Below are positions 28,050-35,959 of a stretch of 64,000 nucleotides of DNA, in pieces. Source of the stretch: an uncultured Clostridia bacterium (GTDB lineage Bacteria; Bacillota; Clostridia; Christensenellales; Borkfalkiaceae); the NCBI GenBank assembly GCA_947629675.1, contig CANREM010000002.1, forward strand, positions 1 through 64,000, given 5' to 3'. The translations under genes were made by a program, and so were the position numbers. Each line of letters opens with the position of its first letter. The first letter of the stretch is position 1. Below the pieces are notes generated by a model. That model saw nothing but the letters and a program-made list of their open reading frames with translations, did no database searches and had not been told where the DNA came from.

Positions 28050-28173
28050 CTCTCTTAAAGAGAGGGTCGGGCTTTCAGAATCGTCCTTAAAGAGGGTGCG
28101 GGCTTTCAAAATCGCCCTTAAAGAGGGCGCGGACTTTCAGAATCGTCCTTAAAGAGGGTGCGGGCTTTCAAAA
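28050..28173 (+). repeat. Four-copy 31-bp tandem repeat
   Basis: Units at 28050-28080, 28081-28111, 28112-28142 and 28143-28173 share the pattern C-C-x-T-T-A-A-A-G-A-G-G-G followed by CGGGCTTTCA. Units 2 and 4 are identical. Each holds a small CCCTTAAAGAGGG-type inverted repeat. The first, longer hairpin (about 28044-28068) sits just after the arsR-type gene and could end its transcript. No reading frame is conserved. Confidence 0.75.
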
Positions 28174-28175
28174 TC

Positions 28176-28211
28176 GTCATACTGAGCGTAGCGTAGCGAA
28201 GTCGAAGTATC
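28176..28211 (+). repeat. REP-like palindromic element
   Basis: Starts GTCATACTGAGC and ends GTCGAAGTATC, with an inner GTAGCG duplication. It is a relative of the GTCATCCTGAGC element at 27497-27522 and of the one at 51839-51872. Such motifs are common, dispersed imperfect palindromes in bacterial intergenic DNA. Confidence 0.55.
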
Positions 28212-28223
28212 ACCATATTCCTT

Positions 28224-28328
28224 GCTGTCCCTGAAAGGGAAAGTACCCGCGAAGCGGGGGAAAGGGTTAAAACCTTAAGTCACGCAAAAAACACGTGACA
28301 GCTCCCCATATTGGGGAGCTGAGAAACG
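28224..28328 (+). repeat. Composite four-hairpin element, copy 1 (diverged 3' half)
   Basis: The first 47 bp (28224-28270) are identical to 47003-47049 and nearly identical to 53737-53783. They form two hairpins, TCCCT/AGGGA and CCCGC/GCGGG, followed by AAAGGGTTAA. The second half has diverged but keeps the plan: a GTCACG...CGTGAC stem and then a CTCCCC/GGGGAG stem. It lies between the arsR-type gene and the leftward lipoprotein gene. Confidence 0.65.
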
Positions 28329-28352
28329 TTCATTTTCTTCATTCAAAAAGGA

Positions 28353-28370
28353 GGCCGCGCATGCGCGGCC
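28353..28370. terminator. Bidirectional terminator
   Basis: A perfect 18-bp palindrome, GGCCGCGCATGCGCGGCC. It has a T-rich tract on each side: reading left, CCTTTTTG follows, which serves the lipoprotein gene ending at 28398; reading right, CCGATTTTTTTTT follows. Confidence 0.75.
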
Positions 28371-28397
28371 GCCCGATTTTTTTTTGCGGTTATTTTA

Positions 28398-30992
28398 TTA
28401 CGGAGTCACGAATTTCGGCAGATCGAAGTCCGTGTTGCCGTAGTCGTAGCACTTGAAGGTATAATGGGTGGTGCCTCCGCTGTCTGTGCTATCGCAGGAG
28501 ATATAGGCGAGCTTGCCGTCTACGATCTTGACCGAGATGTTGATGTATGTCGTCGCATATGCGGGATCGGGAGCCGTCGGGAGGAGTGCCGCGATCCCTT
28601 CGCCCTTGTATTCATAGGCACCCGTTTCTTCATTATAGGTAAACTCAGAGAAATATTCGGAAAAGTCAGGGCAGAGGTGGGTATAAGCAAGGAACCAATC
28701 TGCCTTTTCCTTTGCATAATCGTAGCGCACATATGTAGTGAAGACATACTCATACCGATAGGTTGCTTCGTCCTCTATCGAGTAAAACTTTGTTGTCGTA
28801 TCGCCGGCATGGATATATTTACCGTAAGCGACATATTTGTTGTCGCCTTCCGTCTTGCTCTTTCTGTAGTATGAGCCGCCGTTATGGAGAAATTCGGGGG
28901 AGTCCAATTCAATGGTCGAGTTGTTGAAGGAGCTGTCGGAAAAAGCCGCCCTCCATTGATCCTCCGTCACCACGTCGGAGACGAGTGCGCCGAAGTCCGT
29001 ATCCTTCGTAAGTTTAGAGGTCCCTGTGCCGCCCTGCTCACTGCCCGAGCCGCCTACATCCTCAACATTTTCTGTGGGAACTTCCACTTCCGTCGTGCCG
29101 AACGCATTCAGTGTATAGTATATCGCACTCCCTTCGCTCTCGTTTGTCGAGAAGGTGATCGAATAGACCGCATTGTCCACAAAGACGATCTCGATATTCA
29201 AAAAGCGTGCGGTTTCGTCCCCGGGGGTCATCTGCATCTCTTCGCACACATACTTTCCGTTCTGATAGGTGAAATCCGCGAAATGTCCCATGAAGAACTT
29301 GGGGAAAGACATATAGGCTACGAACAGCTGCGCCGCTTCCTGGCTCTCGGTCTGTCTGACCCAACTGTCGCCGTCCTCGGTGGCATATTGCGTGTAGCTC
29401 TTCTCTTCCTTGACGACGATGATCCGCCTACCGTCCGCTTGCTCCTGTTCAACCTTATCGCCGTCCGCTCTGATGGTGAGCATCGTTGCCATGGGGGAGT
29501 CGTCGGTATCGGCGAGTTTGACCGCCAGCGTTACCGTGAAATTATCCGCAGACGCCAAACTCTCGTCCCACATCTCACTGCCGATCTCGCCGCCCGTAGC
29601 CTCACCTTCGCCGCTGTAATCTTCGGGAAGTTCCACTTCCGTCTTGCCGTAGTCGTAACACTTGAAGGTGTAATGCTCGGTATCTCCGTTGTCTATACGG
29701 TCGCAGGAGATGTAGGCGAGCTTGCCGCCTGAGAACTTGATTTGGATATTGACGTAGGTCATTGTCCAATCGGGGTCCGGTTCCATCGGAGCATTCGACT
29801 CGATGCCCGTGCCGTGGTATTCATAAGCTCCCGTATCCTTGTTATAGGTAAATTGGGAATAGCAGTCGCGGAAATCGGGGCAGATCAGCGTGTAGGCGAT
29901 ATAGAGATCCCAGCTTGTTTTTTCAAGCTCGCTGCGCGTATACTTGCCGTCGCCGGATTGGGAGTACATATACATCTTTCCGTCCTCATAGGTGACAAAG
30001 GTTGCATACTCTCCCTCGACATAGCCGGAGACATATTTGTTTTCGCCCTCCATCATGCACTTTCTGTAGGCAGTGCGCGAATCCTGCACGCTGTAAACGG
30101 AATTCCATTCAATGGTCGAGTTGTTGAAGGAGCTGTCGGAAAGTGCCATGCTCCATTGCTCCTCCGTCACACGGTCGGAGACGAGTGCGCCGAAGTCTGT
30201 TTCCTTTGTAAGCACAACGGGGCCGCCCTGCTGGCCGCCTTCGCCGCCCTGTTCGCCCGAACCGCCTTCACCGCCCGTCTGCGTTTCGTCCACGATATTC
30301 TTCGTGGGAACTTCCACCTTCGTTGTGCCGAAGTCGGAGAACTCATATGAAGCGGTTTGATTGTTAACGGTGAGCATGAATTTGATCGAAACAGGCTTAT
30401 TCTCCGCAAAGACCACTTCGAGAGAGGTGGCGGGGGCGGGGGCATTCATATAGGTTATCTCAATGTTCGCACAGGTATATTTTCCGTTTGCAAAGGTGAA
30501 GTCATCGAAATGCTTTGCAAGCTGTGCGGGGAAGGTAAGATTTGTCTCGTATACAAACTGTGCGATGCTCGTCTCCTTCACTTTATACCAAGTGTCGTTA
30601 TCGGCATTGTAATCATACTGTGCAAAGCCTGATTCCTCTTTCACGCCGACGAACCGCGCGCCGTCCGACTGCGTCTGTTCGCACTTGTTGCCGTCGATCT
30701 TGAAGGTCACGATCATGACCCCCTGGTTGGGAATATCTACGGAATTTTTGAGCGTGAAGTTATCCGCCGAGGTCAGGCTCTCATCCCACGCCTGTTTGCT
30801 CGTCTCGCTGCCGACGGCCGAACCGCCGCCCTCTCCGCCCGAGCCGCCTTCGCCGCCCGTTTCTTCGGTCGTCTCGTTGTTGCCGTGATTTTTGTTGTCA
30901 TCCTTTCCGCATGCGGCAAGCCCCGTCGCGGCAAGTCCCGCCGTCGTAAACAGCGCGCATGCAAGAAGCAGTCCTACAAACTTTTTCTTCAT
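28398..30992 (-). CDS. Lipoprotein with duplicated 400-residue unit
   Basis: An 864-residue secreted lipoprotein. A signal peptide ends in the lipobox GLAAC (lipidated Cys28), followed by a Glu/Gly-rich linker. The ATG has a good AAGGAG site. The body has an A-B-A-B plan: each A block begins WDESL(T/A)SADNFT and each B block begins LTK(E/D)TDFGALVSD, and Gly-rich linkers separate them. The two B blocks share a 36-bp identical stretch, starting at 28909 and 30109, exactly 1200 bp apart. That shows a recent in-frame 400-residue duplication. Each block looks like an antiparallel beta sheet, vaguely like LolA/LppX-type lipid-binding lipoproteins, but I cannot assign a family. It is transcribed divergently from uvrC. 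Confidence 0.85.
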   Translation of the reverse strand: MKKKFVGLLLACALFTTAGLAATGLAACGKDDNKNHGNNETTEETGGEGGSGGEGGGSAVGSETSKQAWDESLTSADNFTLKNSVDIPNQGVMIVTFKIDGNKCEQTQSDGARFVGVKEESGFAQYDYNADNDTWYKVKETSIAQFVYETNLTFPAQLAKHFDDFTFANGKYTCANIEITYMNAPAPATSLEVVFAENKPVSIKFMLTVNNQTASYEFSDFGTTKVEVPTKNIVDETQTGGEGGSGEQGGEGGQQGGPVVLTKETDFGALVSDRVTEEQWSMALSDSSFNNSTIEWNSVYSVQDSRTAYRKCMMEGENKYVSGYVEGEYATFVTYEDGKMYMYSQSGDGKYTRSELEKTSWDLYIAYTLICPDFRDCYSQFTYNKDTGAYEYHGTGIESNAPMEPDPDWTMTYVNIQIKFSGGKLAYISCDRIDNGDTEHYTFKCYDYGKTEVELPEDYSGEGEATGGEIGSEMWDESLASADNFTVTLAVKLADTDDSPMATMLTIRADGDKVEQEQADGRRIIVVKEEKSYTQYATEDGDSWVRQTESQEAAQLFVAYMSFPKFFMGHFADFTYQNGKYVCEEMQMTPGDETARFLNIEIVFVDNAVYSITFSTNESEGSAIYYTLNAFGTTEVEVPTENVEDVGGSGSEQGGTGTSKLTKDTDFGALVSDVVTEDQWRAAFSDSSFNNSTIELDSPEFLHNGGSYYRKSKTEGDNKYVAYGKYIHAGDTTTKFYSIEDEATYRYEYVFTTYVRYDYAKEKADWFLAYTHLCPDFSEYFSEFTYNEETGAYEYKGEGIAALLPTAPDPAYATTYINISVKIVDGKLAYISCDSTDSGGTTHYTFKCYDYGNTDFDLPKFVTP

Positions 30993-31050
30993 ACTTTTCT
31001 CTCCTTACTGAATTTTTCCGGAAGGCAGCTTTTGCTTTCCGACATAAGGA

Positions 31051-31093
31051 TAGCACAGCGAGTGCTAAAAAAGTGCTAAAATACGGGGGGGGG
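31051..31093. promoter_or_regulatory. AGTGCTAA repeats and a G9 tract between divergent genes
   Basis: TAGCAC (31051-31056) and GTGCTA (31062-31067) form an inverted repeat. A second AGTGCTAA lies at 31072-31079 in direct orientation with 31061-31068. A run of nine G residues follows (31085-31093). The position in front of the lipoprotein start suggests control of that gene. The half-sites resemble the CIRCE element of HrcA, but the spacing is wrong. No clear leftward promoter is visible. Confidence 0.4.
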
Positions 31094-31183
31094 TATAAAA
31101 AAATATATTTTTTTCATAAAAAATTTTTCTCAAAGGGCGGGAGGGGGAATTTTCGGCGGCGGACAAATTTTCGGGCAAAATTC

Positions 31184-31212
31184 TTGAAAAAATCCCCACA
31201 GTCGGATATAAT
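31184..31212 (+). promoter_or_regulatory. uvrC promoter, probably giving a leaderless mRNA
   Basis: TTGAAA (31184-31189), a 17-bp spacer and TATAAT (31207-31212). The ATG of uvrC begins at 31219, only six bases after the -10 box, where transcription would start. No ribosome-binding site fits between. Confidence 0.75.
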
Positions 31213-31218
31213 GATAAT

Positions 31219-33027
31219 ATGACGGATGTCATCCGCGAAAAACTCAAACTTCTTCCCGATACCCCGGGCGTCTACATCATGCTCGACAAGGACGGGACGG
31301 TCATCTACGTCGGGAAGGCCCGCGTCCTCAAGAACCGCGTGCGGCAATATTTTCACAGTTCGGAAAAGCCGGAGAAGGTGCAGGCAATGGTCGCCTGTAT
31401 CGCCGACCTTTCCTATATTGTCGCGCCCTCCGAGGTGGACGCCCTCGCCCTCGAGAACACCCTCATCAAGAAGTATAAGCCGAAGTACAACATCCTTTTG
31501 AAGGACGACAAGACCTATCCCTATATCAAAGTCCACACGCGGGAGGAGTTCCCGCATATCTCCATCACGAGAAAGGTGAAAAAGGACGGCCGCTACTTCG
31601 GTCCCTTCATGGGCGGCGTGAGCTGCAAGGAGATCGTCGATGTCGCCGCCAGGATCTACCACATCCGCACCTGCTCCGTAAAGATCGGCGAAAAGCCCAA
31701 AAAACCCTGTCTCGACCATCATCTCGGCCGTTGCAACGCCCCCTGCGCCCATTTTGTCACAAAGGAGGAGTATGCGGAATGCGTGGAAAAGACGCTCTCC
31801 TTCCTCGGGGGAAACTACGAGGACGCGGAGCGGCTGCTCACCGAGAAGATGGAGAAGTTCTCCGAGGCCGAGGAGTTCGAACTTGCCCTCGACTACCGCA
31901 ACAAGATCCGCATGCTCGCAAAGCTCGGCATGCGCAGGATCACCTCCATGCCGCGGGATGTGGATGCGGACATATGGGCATATGCGTCCAACGGGCTTTA
32001 TGCCTGCGTCTCCCTCCTCGTGACGCGTGCGGGGGTCATGCAGGGCGGCCTCAACTTCGCCCTCGACGAGGGAGCGGGGGAGCGCGGAGAACTGCTTTTG
32101 AGCTTTATGACACAGTATTATGCAAACCAGCCCATCCCGCACGAGGTCGTTCTGGAGGAGCAGATCGACGACGCCCTCTTTTCCGCCTATGCGAAGGAGA
32201 AGGAGGGGCGGAGCGTGGAGATCACCCGCCCGAAGTTCGGGATAAGAAGGGAACTTCTCGACATGGCTGTCCGCAATGCCGCAGAGTACCTCGATAAATC
32301 GCTCTCCGCGATCGCCCACAAGGAGGACATGACAAGAAACGCCTGTGCGCGCCTCCAAAAGCTTTTGTCCCTCTCCCGCTATCCCCGCCGCATGGAGTGC
32401 TACGACATCTCCGACATCTCGGGGGTGGACAAGGTGGGCAGCATGGTCGTCTTTACGGACGGCGAGGCGGACAAGTACGAGTACCGCCGCTTCCGGATAA
32501 AGACGGTGGAGGGGGCAAACGACTTTGCCTCCCTGCAGGAAGTTCTGCGGCGGCGGCTTTCAAAGCTCGGCACCGACGAAGAGGAACGCTTTCAAAAGCC
32601 CCAGCTCATCGTCATCGACGGCGGCAAGGGGCAGCTCTCCTCCGTCAAGGAGATCTTCGACGAAATGGGGATCGAGGACATCGACCTCATCTCCCTCGCC
32701 AAGCAGGAGGAGGAAGTTTTCACCCTGAAAAATGCGGAGAGCGTGAAGATCGACAGGCGCGACTTTGCCCTCAAGATGCTCCAGCGTATCCGTGACGAGG
32801 CGCACCGCTTCGCCATTACATACTTTCGCAACCTCCACTCCAAGCGGAGTCTTTCCTCCGTCCTCGAGGAGATCGAGGGGGTCGGGGGGAAGAAGCGGCA
32901 GGCCCTTCTTGCCAAATTCGGCACCATCGACAGGATCATGCGCGCCGACGAAAAGCAGCTCATGGAGGCGGAGGGGGTCGGCCCCGAACTTGCCGCCCGC
33001 ATCAAAAAGTATTTTGAATCGCTATGA
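31219..33027 (+). CDS. uvrC: UvrABC excinuclease subunit C
   Basis: A 602-residue nucleotide excision repair nuclease that makes both incisions beside a UvrB-bound lesion. The order is standard: an N-terminal GIY-YIG nuclease (GVYIMLDKDGTVIYVGKA), a Cys-rich element (CLDHHLGRCNAPC), a UVR motif that contacts UvrB (residues about 210-245), a C-terminal RNase H-like nuclease (CYDISDISG, IVIDGGKGQL), and helix-hairpin-helix repeats at the end (IEGVGGKKRQALL, AEGVGPELAARI). Length is normal. The start aligns with known UvrC N-termini, so the lack of a leader seems real. Its TGA overlaps the next ATG, and it is the first gene of a coupled four-gene run. Confidence 0.97.
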   Translation: MTDVIREKLKLLPDTPGVYIMLDKDGTVIYVGKARVLKNRVRQYFHSSEKPEKVQAMVACIADLSYIVAPSEVDALALENTLIKKYKPKYNILLKDDKTYPYIKVHTREEFPHISITRKVKKDGRYFGPFMGGVSCKEIVDVAARIYHIRTCSVKIGEKPKKPCLDHHLGRCNAPCAHFVTKEEYAECVEKTLSFLGGNYEDAERLLTEKMEKFSEAEEFELALDYRNKIRMLAKLGMRRITSMPRDVDADIWAYASNGLYACVSLLVTRAGVMQGGLNFALDEGAGERGELLLSFMTQYYANQPIPHEVVLEEQIDDALFSAYAKEKEGRSVEITRPKFGIRRELLDMAVRNAAEYLDKSLSAIAHKEDMTRNACARLQKLLSLSRYPRRMECYDISDISGVDKVGSMVVFTDGEADKYEYRRFRIKTVEGANDFASLQEVLRRRLSKLGTDEEERFQKPQLIVIDGGKGQLSSVKEIFDEMGIEDIDLISLAKQEEEVFTLKNAESVKIDRRDFALKMLQRIRDEAHRFAITYFRNLHSKRSLSSVLEEIEGVGGKKRQALLAKFGTIDRIMRADEKQLMEAEGVGPELAARIKKYFESL

Positions 33028-33839
33028 AATATCGTCTTTTTGTATCTGATTTTGACGGGACGCTCGTCCGCGATGACGGCACCATCTCCCGTCGCAACAT
33101 CGAGGCAATTTCCCGCTACCGCGCGTGCGGCGGGATCTTTGCCGTCTGTACGGGGAGAATGCTCTCCTCCATCCGTCCCCGCCTCAAGGAATTAGGGCTG
33201 CACGAGGGGATCGTCGTCGCCCTGCAGGGGGCGCAGATCGCGGATATCGCCACGGGAAAGCTCCTCAAGGACGACGCCTTCTCCGAGGAGGACGCCCTTG
33301 AGGTCACCCGCTTTTTGGAGGAGAAGGATCTCCACATCCACGTCTATTCGGGCGAGGACATCTATGCGAACAGAAGGGACGGCTTCCTCGATGCCTACGA
33401 GCTTGTCTGCAAGGTCAAAGGCCTCGTTCCGAACATGCTTCTTTCGGACATGGTGGCCTCCGATCACATGAGAGTGACCAAAATTCTCGTTATGTGCATG
33501 CCGGAAGAGCGGTATGCGGTCAAGGAGACCATCGAGAAAAAATTCGGGGAAAAGTACTTCGTCACCCTCTCCTCGGAGTGGCTCGTCGAGATCATGCCGA
33601 AGGGGCAGACGAAGGGCGCGGCGATCGCCTTTCTCTCCGACTTTTATCACATTCCGAAGGAGGAGATCGCGGCCATCGGCGATCAGGAGAACGACCTTCC
33701 CATGCTCGAGGCGGCGGGCGGAAAGTTCGTCGTCGCAAACGGGGTCCCCGCCCTTTTGCGCATTGCGACGAAGGTCCCCTCGCACGAGGAGGACGGCGTC
33801 GCCTACGCTTTGCGGCATTTTGCCATGGAAGAGAAATGA
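33024..33839 (+). CDS. Cof-type HAD phosphatase
   Basis: A 271-residue haloacid dehalogenase-fold phosphatase of the Cof/YidA (subclass IIB) group, which acts on sugar phosphates or flavin/pyridoxal phosphates. Motif I is SDFDGTLVRDDG (nucleophile and acid Asp near residues 9-11). Motif II is the Thr in VCTGR. A conserved Lys lies in KGQTKGAAIAFL. Motif IV is IGDQENDLPML. The cap domain lies between residues about 85 and 190. The ATG overlaps the uvrC stop, and its TGA overlaps the next start. The substrate cannot be told from sequence. Confidence 0.93.
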   Translation: MKYRLFVSDFDGTLVRDDGTISRRNIEAISRYRACGGIFAVCTGRMLSSIRPRLKELGLHEGIVVALQGAQIADIATGKLLKDDAFSEEDALEVTRFLEEKDLHIHVYSGEDIYANRRDGFLDAYELVCKVKGLVPNMLLSDMVASDHMRVTKILVMCMPEERYAVKETIEKKFGEKYFVTLSSEWLVEIMPKGQTKGAAIAFLSDFYHIPKEEIAAIGDQENDLPMLEAAGGKFVVANGVPALLRIATKVPSHEEDGVAYALRHFAMEEK

Positions 33840-35959
33840 GAGCGGAAATTTTAGCCCCCGCAGGGGGTGAACAGGCAGCGTATGCCGCGCTCTATGCGGG
33901 CGCGGACGCCATCTATCTCGGGATGGACCGCTTCTCCGCGCGTGCGAACGCGGAGAATTTTGCCATGCAAAATTTTTCCGAAGTCGTACACACCGCGCAT
34001 CTTTTGGGGGCAAAGGTGTATGTCGCCCTCAATACCCTCGTGAAGGACAGCGAACTCGAGGACTTCTTCGTCTCGGCGCGCGAAGTTTGGAACGCGGGCG
34101 CAGATGCGATCCTACTTCAAGATCTCTTTCTCGGGAGGGAACTTCACCGCCGCTATCCCGGGGTAGTATTGCACCTCTCCACACAGGCGGGCTGCTGCAA
34201 CGCAATGGGCGCGAAGCTCGCAAAGGAGTTTGGCTTTTCCCGCGTCGTCATCGCACGCGAGACACCCATGTCCGAGATCGGGCGCATCACACCCGTCATC
34301 GAGACGGAGGTCTTTGTGCAGGGCGCGCTCTGCGCCTCCTTCTCGGGGCAGTGCTATCTGTCCTCCTTCATCGGCAACAACAGCGGCAACCGCGGGCGGT
34401 GCAAACAGCCCTGCCGCAAAAAATACCGCATCGACCGGAAGGGGTTCGAAGAATACGCCTTCGCGCTCTCTCCCGCCGACCTCTCCCTCGGCGGAAGGAT
34501 GCAGGAATTGCTCGCGGCGGGGGTCACCTCCCTCAAGATCGAGGGGCGCATGCGGCGGCCGGAGTACGTCGCCGCGGCCGTAAAATACTACCGCGCGATC
34601 CTTGACGGGGAGAATGCTGGGGAGGCTTTTACCCGCCTCGTCCGTGCCTACAACCGCGGGGACTATTGCGAAGGGCTTGCCTTCGGACAGAAAAAGAACT
34701 TTCTCTCCCGCGCCGTTCAGGGGCACATCGGAGAGATGATCGGGAGCATCTCTTTCAGACATGTTACTCCCTTCTGTGCTGCGAAGTACTCTGCAGAGCG
34801 GGGGGACGCCTTCAAAATTTTGCGCGGCGGACGCGAGGTCGGCGGCGCGGTCTTTGCGGGAAAAGGGGAGGGCGGCTTCTTTCTCTCTTCGGGCGAACAG
34901 CTGAAGATAGGGGACGAAGTGCGGCTCACGACCTCCGTCTCCTCCAACGCGGAGGCGATGCGCCCCGTCAAAACTCGTCCCATCCGTCTCAAGCTCCGCT
35001 TTCTCACGGGGGAAAAGCCCTTTGCCGCATGCGAAGGGGTGGAATGTGAGGGGGAAACGCCCCTCGAGGCCGCAACCACCCGCCCGCTCTTTGCAGAGGA
35101 GATCGCCGCCTGCTTCCAAAGGACGGACGGCCTGCCCTTCGAAGTCTCATGCGAGGTGGAAACGGACGGCATATTTTTGCCGAAGTCCGCGCTCAACGCC
35201 TTCCGAAGGCAGTTCTTTTCCCGTCTTTCCGACACTCTCGATCCCAAACGAACGCCCCTTCCGATGATTACGGATGAGATACATATCACCCCCGAGAGGG
35301 GCACCATGTCCGCGGTCATAGGGGAGAAAAGCGCGGATGCGGACATCTTCATCTACAAGCCTTCGGACTATGCGAACATTTCCCGCCCGAAGCATAGGGG
35401 GGAAGTTTATCTCTACCTCCCGCCCCTTTTCACTTCCGCGGACGAGGAGAAACTTTCCGATAAATTCGCTCTCTTCGACGGCATCTACACGGACGGCTAC
35501 TATGGCATCGCCCTCGCGAAGAAGTACCGCCTCCCCCTGTTTGCAGGCACGGGGTTCAACCTCACCAATGCGTATGCCGTCGCGGGAGTGCGCGAATATG
35601 CGAAGTATTTCGCCCTTTCCAAGGAGCTGGATCTCCGCGGGCAGAACGCCCTTGCGGCGAGGGGCGCGTTCGTCCTCTCGGGCGGCGACATCAAAGTCAT
35701 GGACATCTGCTTTTGCCCCTTCGGCGCGGACTGCGCCTCGTGCGACAGGAAAAAGCTCTACCGTCTCACCGACGAAGAGGGCAGGGTTTTCCCCCTCCGC
35801 AGATACCGTCTTTCGGACATGGTATGCCGGTTTGAGCTATACAACTGCGCCGCACTCTTTCCCTTCGAGACAGCGGCGAGCAAACTTTTCGATAACAGCG
35901 CGCTGCCCCTTCGCACAGATCTTTTGACGAAGGGCCACGCAGAGAGGAGCTTACTATGA
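33836..35959 (+). CDS. U32 family protein (peptidase U32 / RlhA-like)
   Basis: A 707-residue protein. The start AEILAPAGGEQAAYAALYAG and the block FSGQCYLS followed by GNRGRCKQPCRKKY are diagnostic of U32 proteins. The cluster of cysteines is the iron-sulphur ligand set seen in family members that hydroxylate RNA (RlhA, TrhP). The long form, with a second domain after residue about 400, matches the U32 plus DUF3656 layout of RlhA, so a role in rRNA modification is as likely as collagenase-like peptidase activity. A second Cys-rich patch (CFCPFGADCASC) lies near the C-terminus. An upstream in-frame extension exists but overlaps the HAD gene entirely. The ATG at the ATGA overlap gives the canonical N-terminus. 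Confidence 0.92.
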   Translation: MRAEILAPAGGEQAAYAALYAGADAIYLGMDRFSARANAENFAMQNFSEVVHTAHLLGAKVYVALNTLVKDSELEDFFVSAREVWNAGADAILLQDLFLGRELHRRYPGVVLHLSTQAGCCNAMGAKLAKEFGFSRVVIARETPMSEIGRITPVIETEVFVQGALCASFSGQCYLSSFIGNNSGNRGRCKQPCRKKYRIDRKGFEEYAFALSPADLSLGGRMQELLAAGVTSLKIEGRMRRPEYVAAAVKYYRAILDGENAGEAFTRLVRAYNRGDYCEGLAFGQKKNFLSRAVQGHIGEMIGSISFRHVTPFCAAKYSAERGDAFKILRGGREVGGAVFAGKGEGGFFLSSGEQLKIGDEVRLTTSVSSNAEAMRPVKTRPIRLKLRFLTGEKPFAACEGVECEGETPLEAATTRPLFAEEIAACFQRTDGLPFEVSCEVETDGIFLPKSALNAFRRQFFSRLSDTLDPKRTPLPMITDEIHITPERGTMSAVIGEKSADADIFIYKPSDYANISRPKHRGEVYLYLPPLFTSADEEKLSDKFALFDGIYTDGYYGIALAKKYRLPLFAGTGFNLTNAYAVAGVREYAKYFALSKELDLRGQNALAARGAFVLSGGDIKVMDICFCPFGADCASCDRKKLYRLTDEEGRVFPLRRYRLSDMVCRFELYNCAALFPFETAASKLFDNSALPLRTDLLTKGHAERSLL

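Noticed and set aside
27355-28380. A CRISPR array, because of regularly repeated units at 28050-28173.
   Set aside because: The 31-bp units abut each other with no unique spacers, and no cas genes are present.
31051-31079. A CIRCE (HrcA) heat-shock operator.
   Set aside because: The half-sites resemble GAGTGCTAA, but the inverted pair is separated by 5 bp instead of 9 after the full half-sites, and the second copy is in direct orientation. No chaperone gene is nearby.
33494-33835. An N-terminal extension of the U32 gene.
   Set aside because: It overlaps the HAD gene wholly in another frame, and the family N-terminus begins at the ATG in the ATGA overlap.
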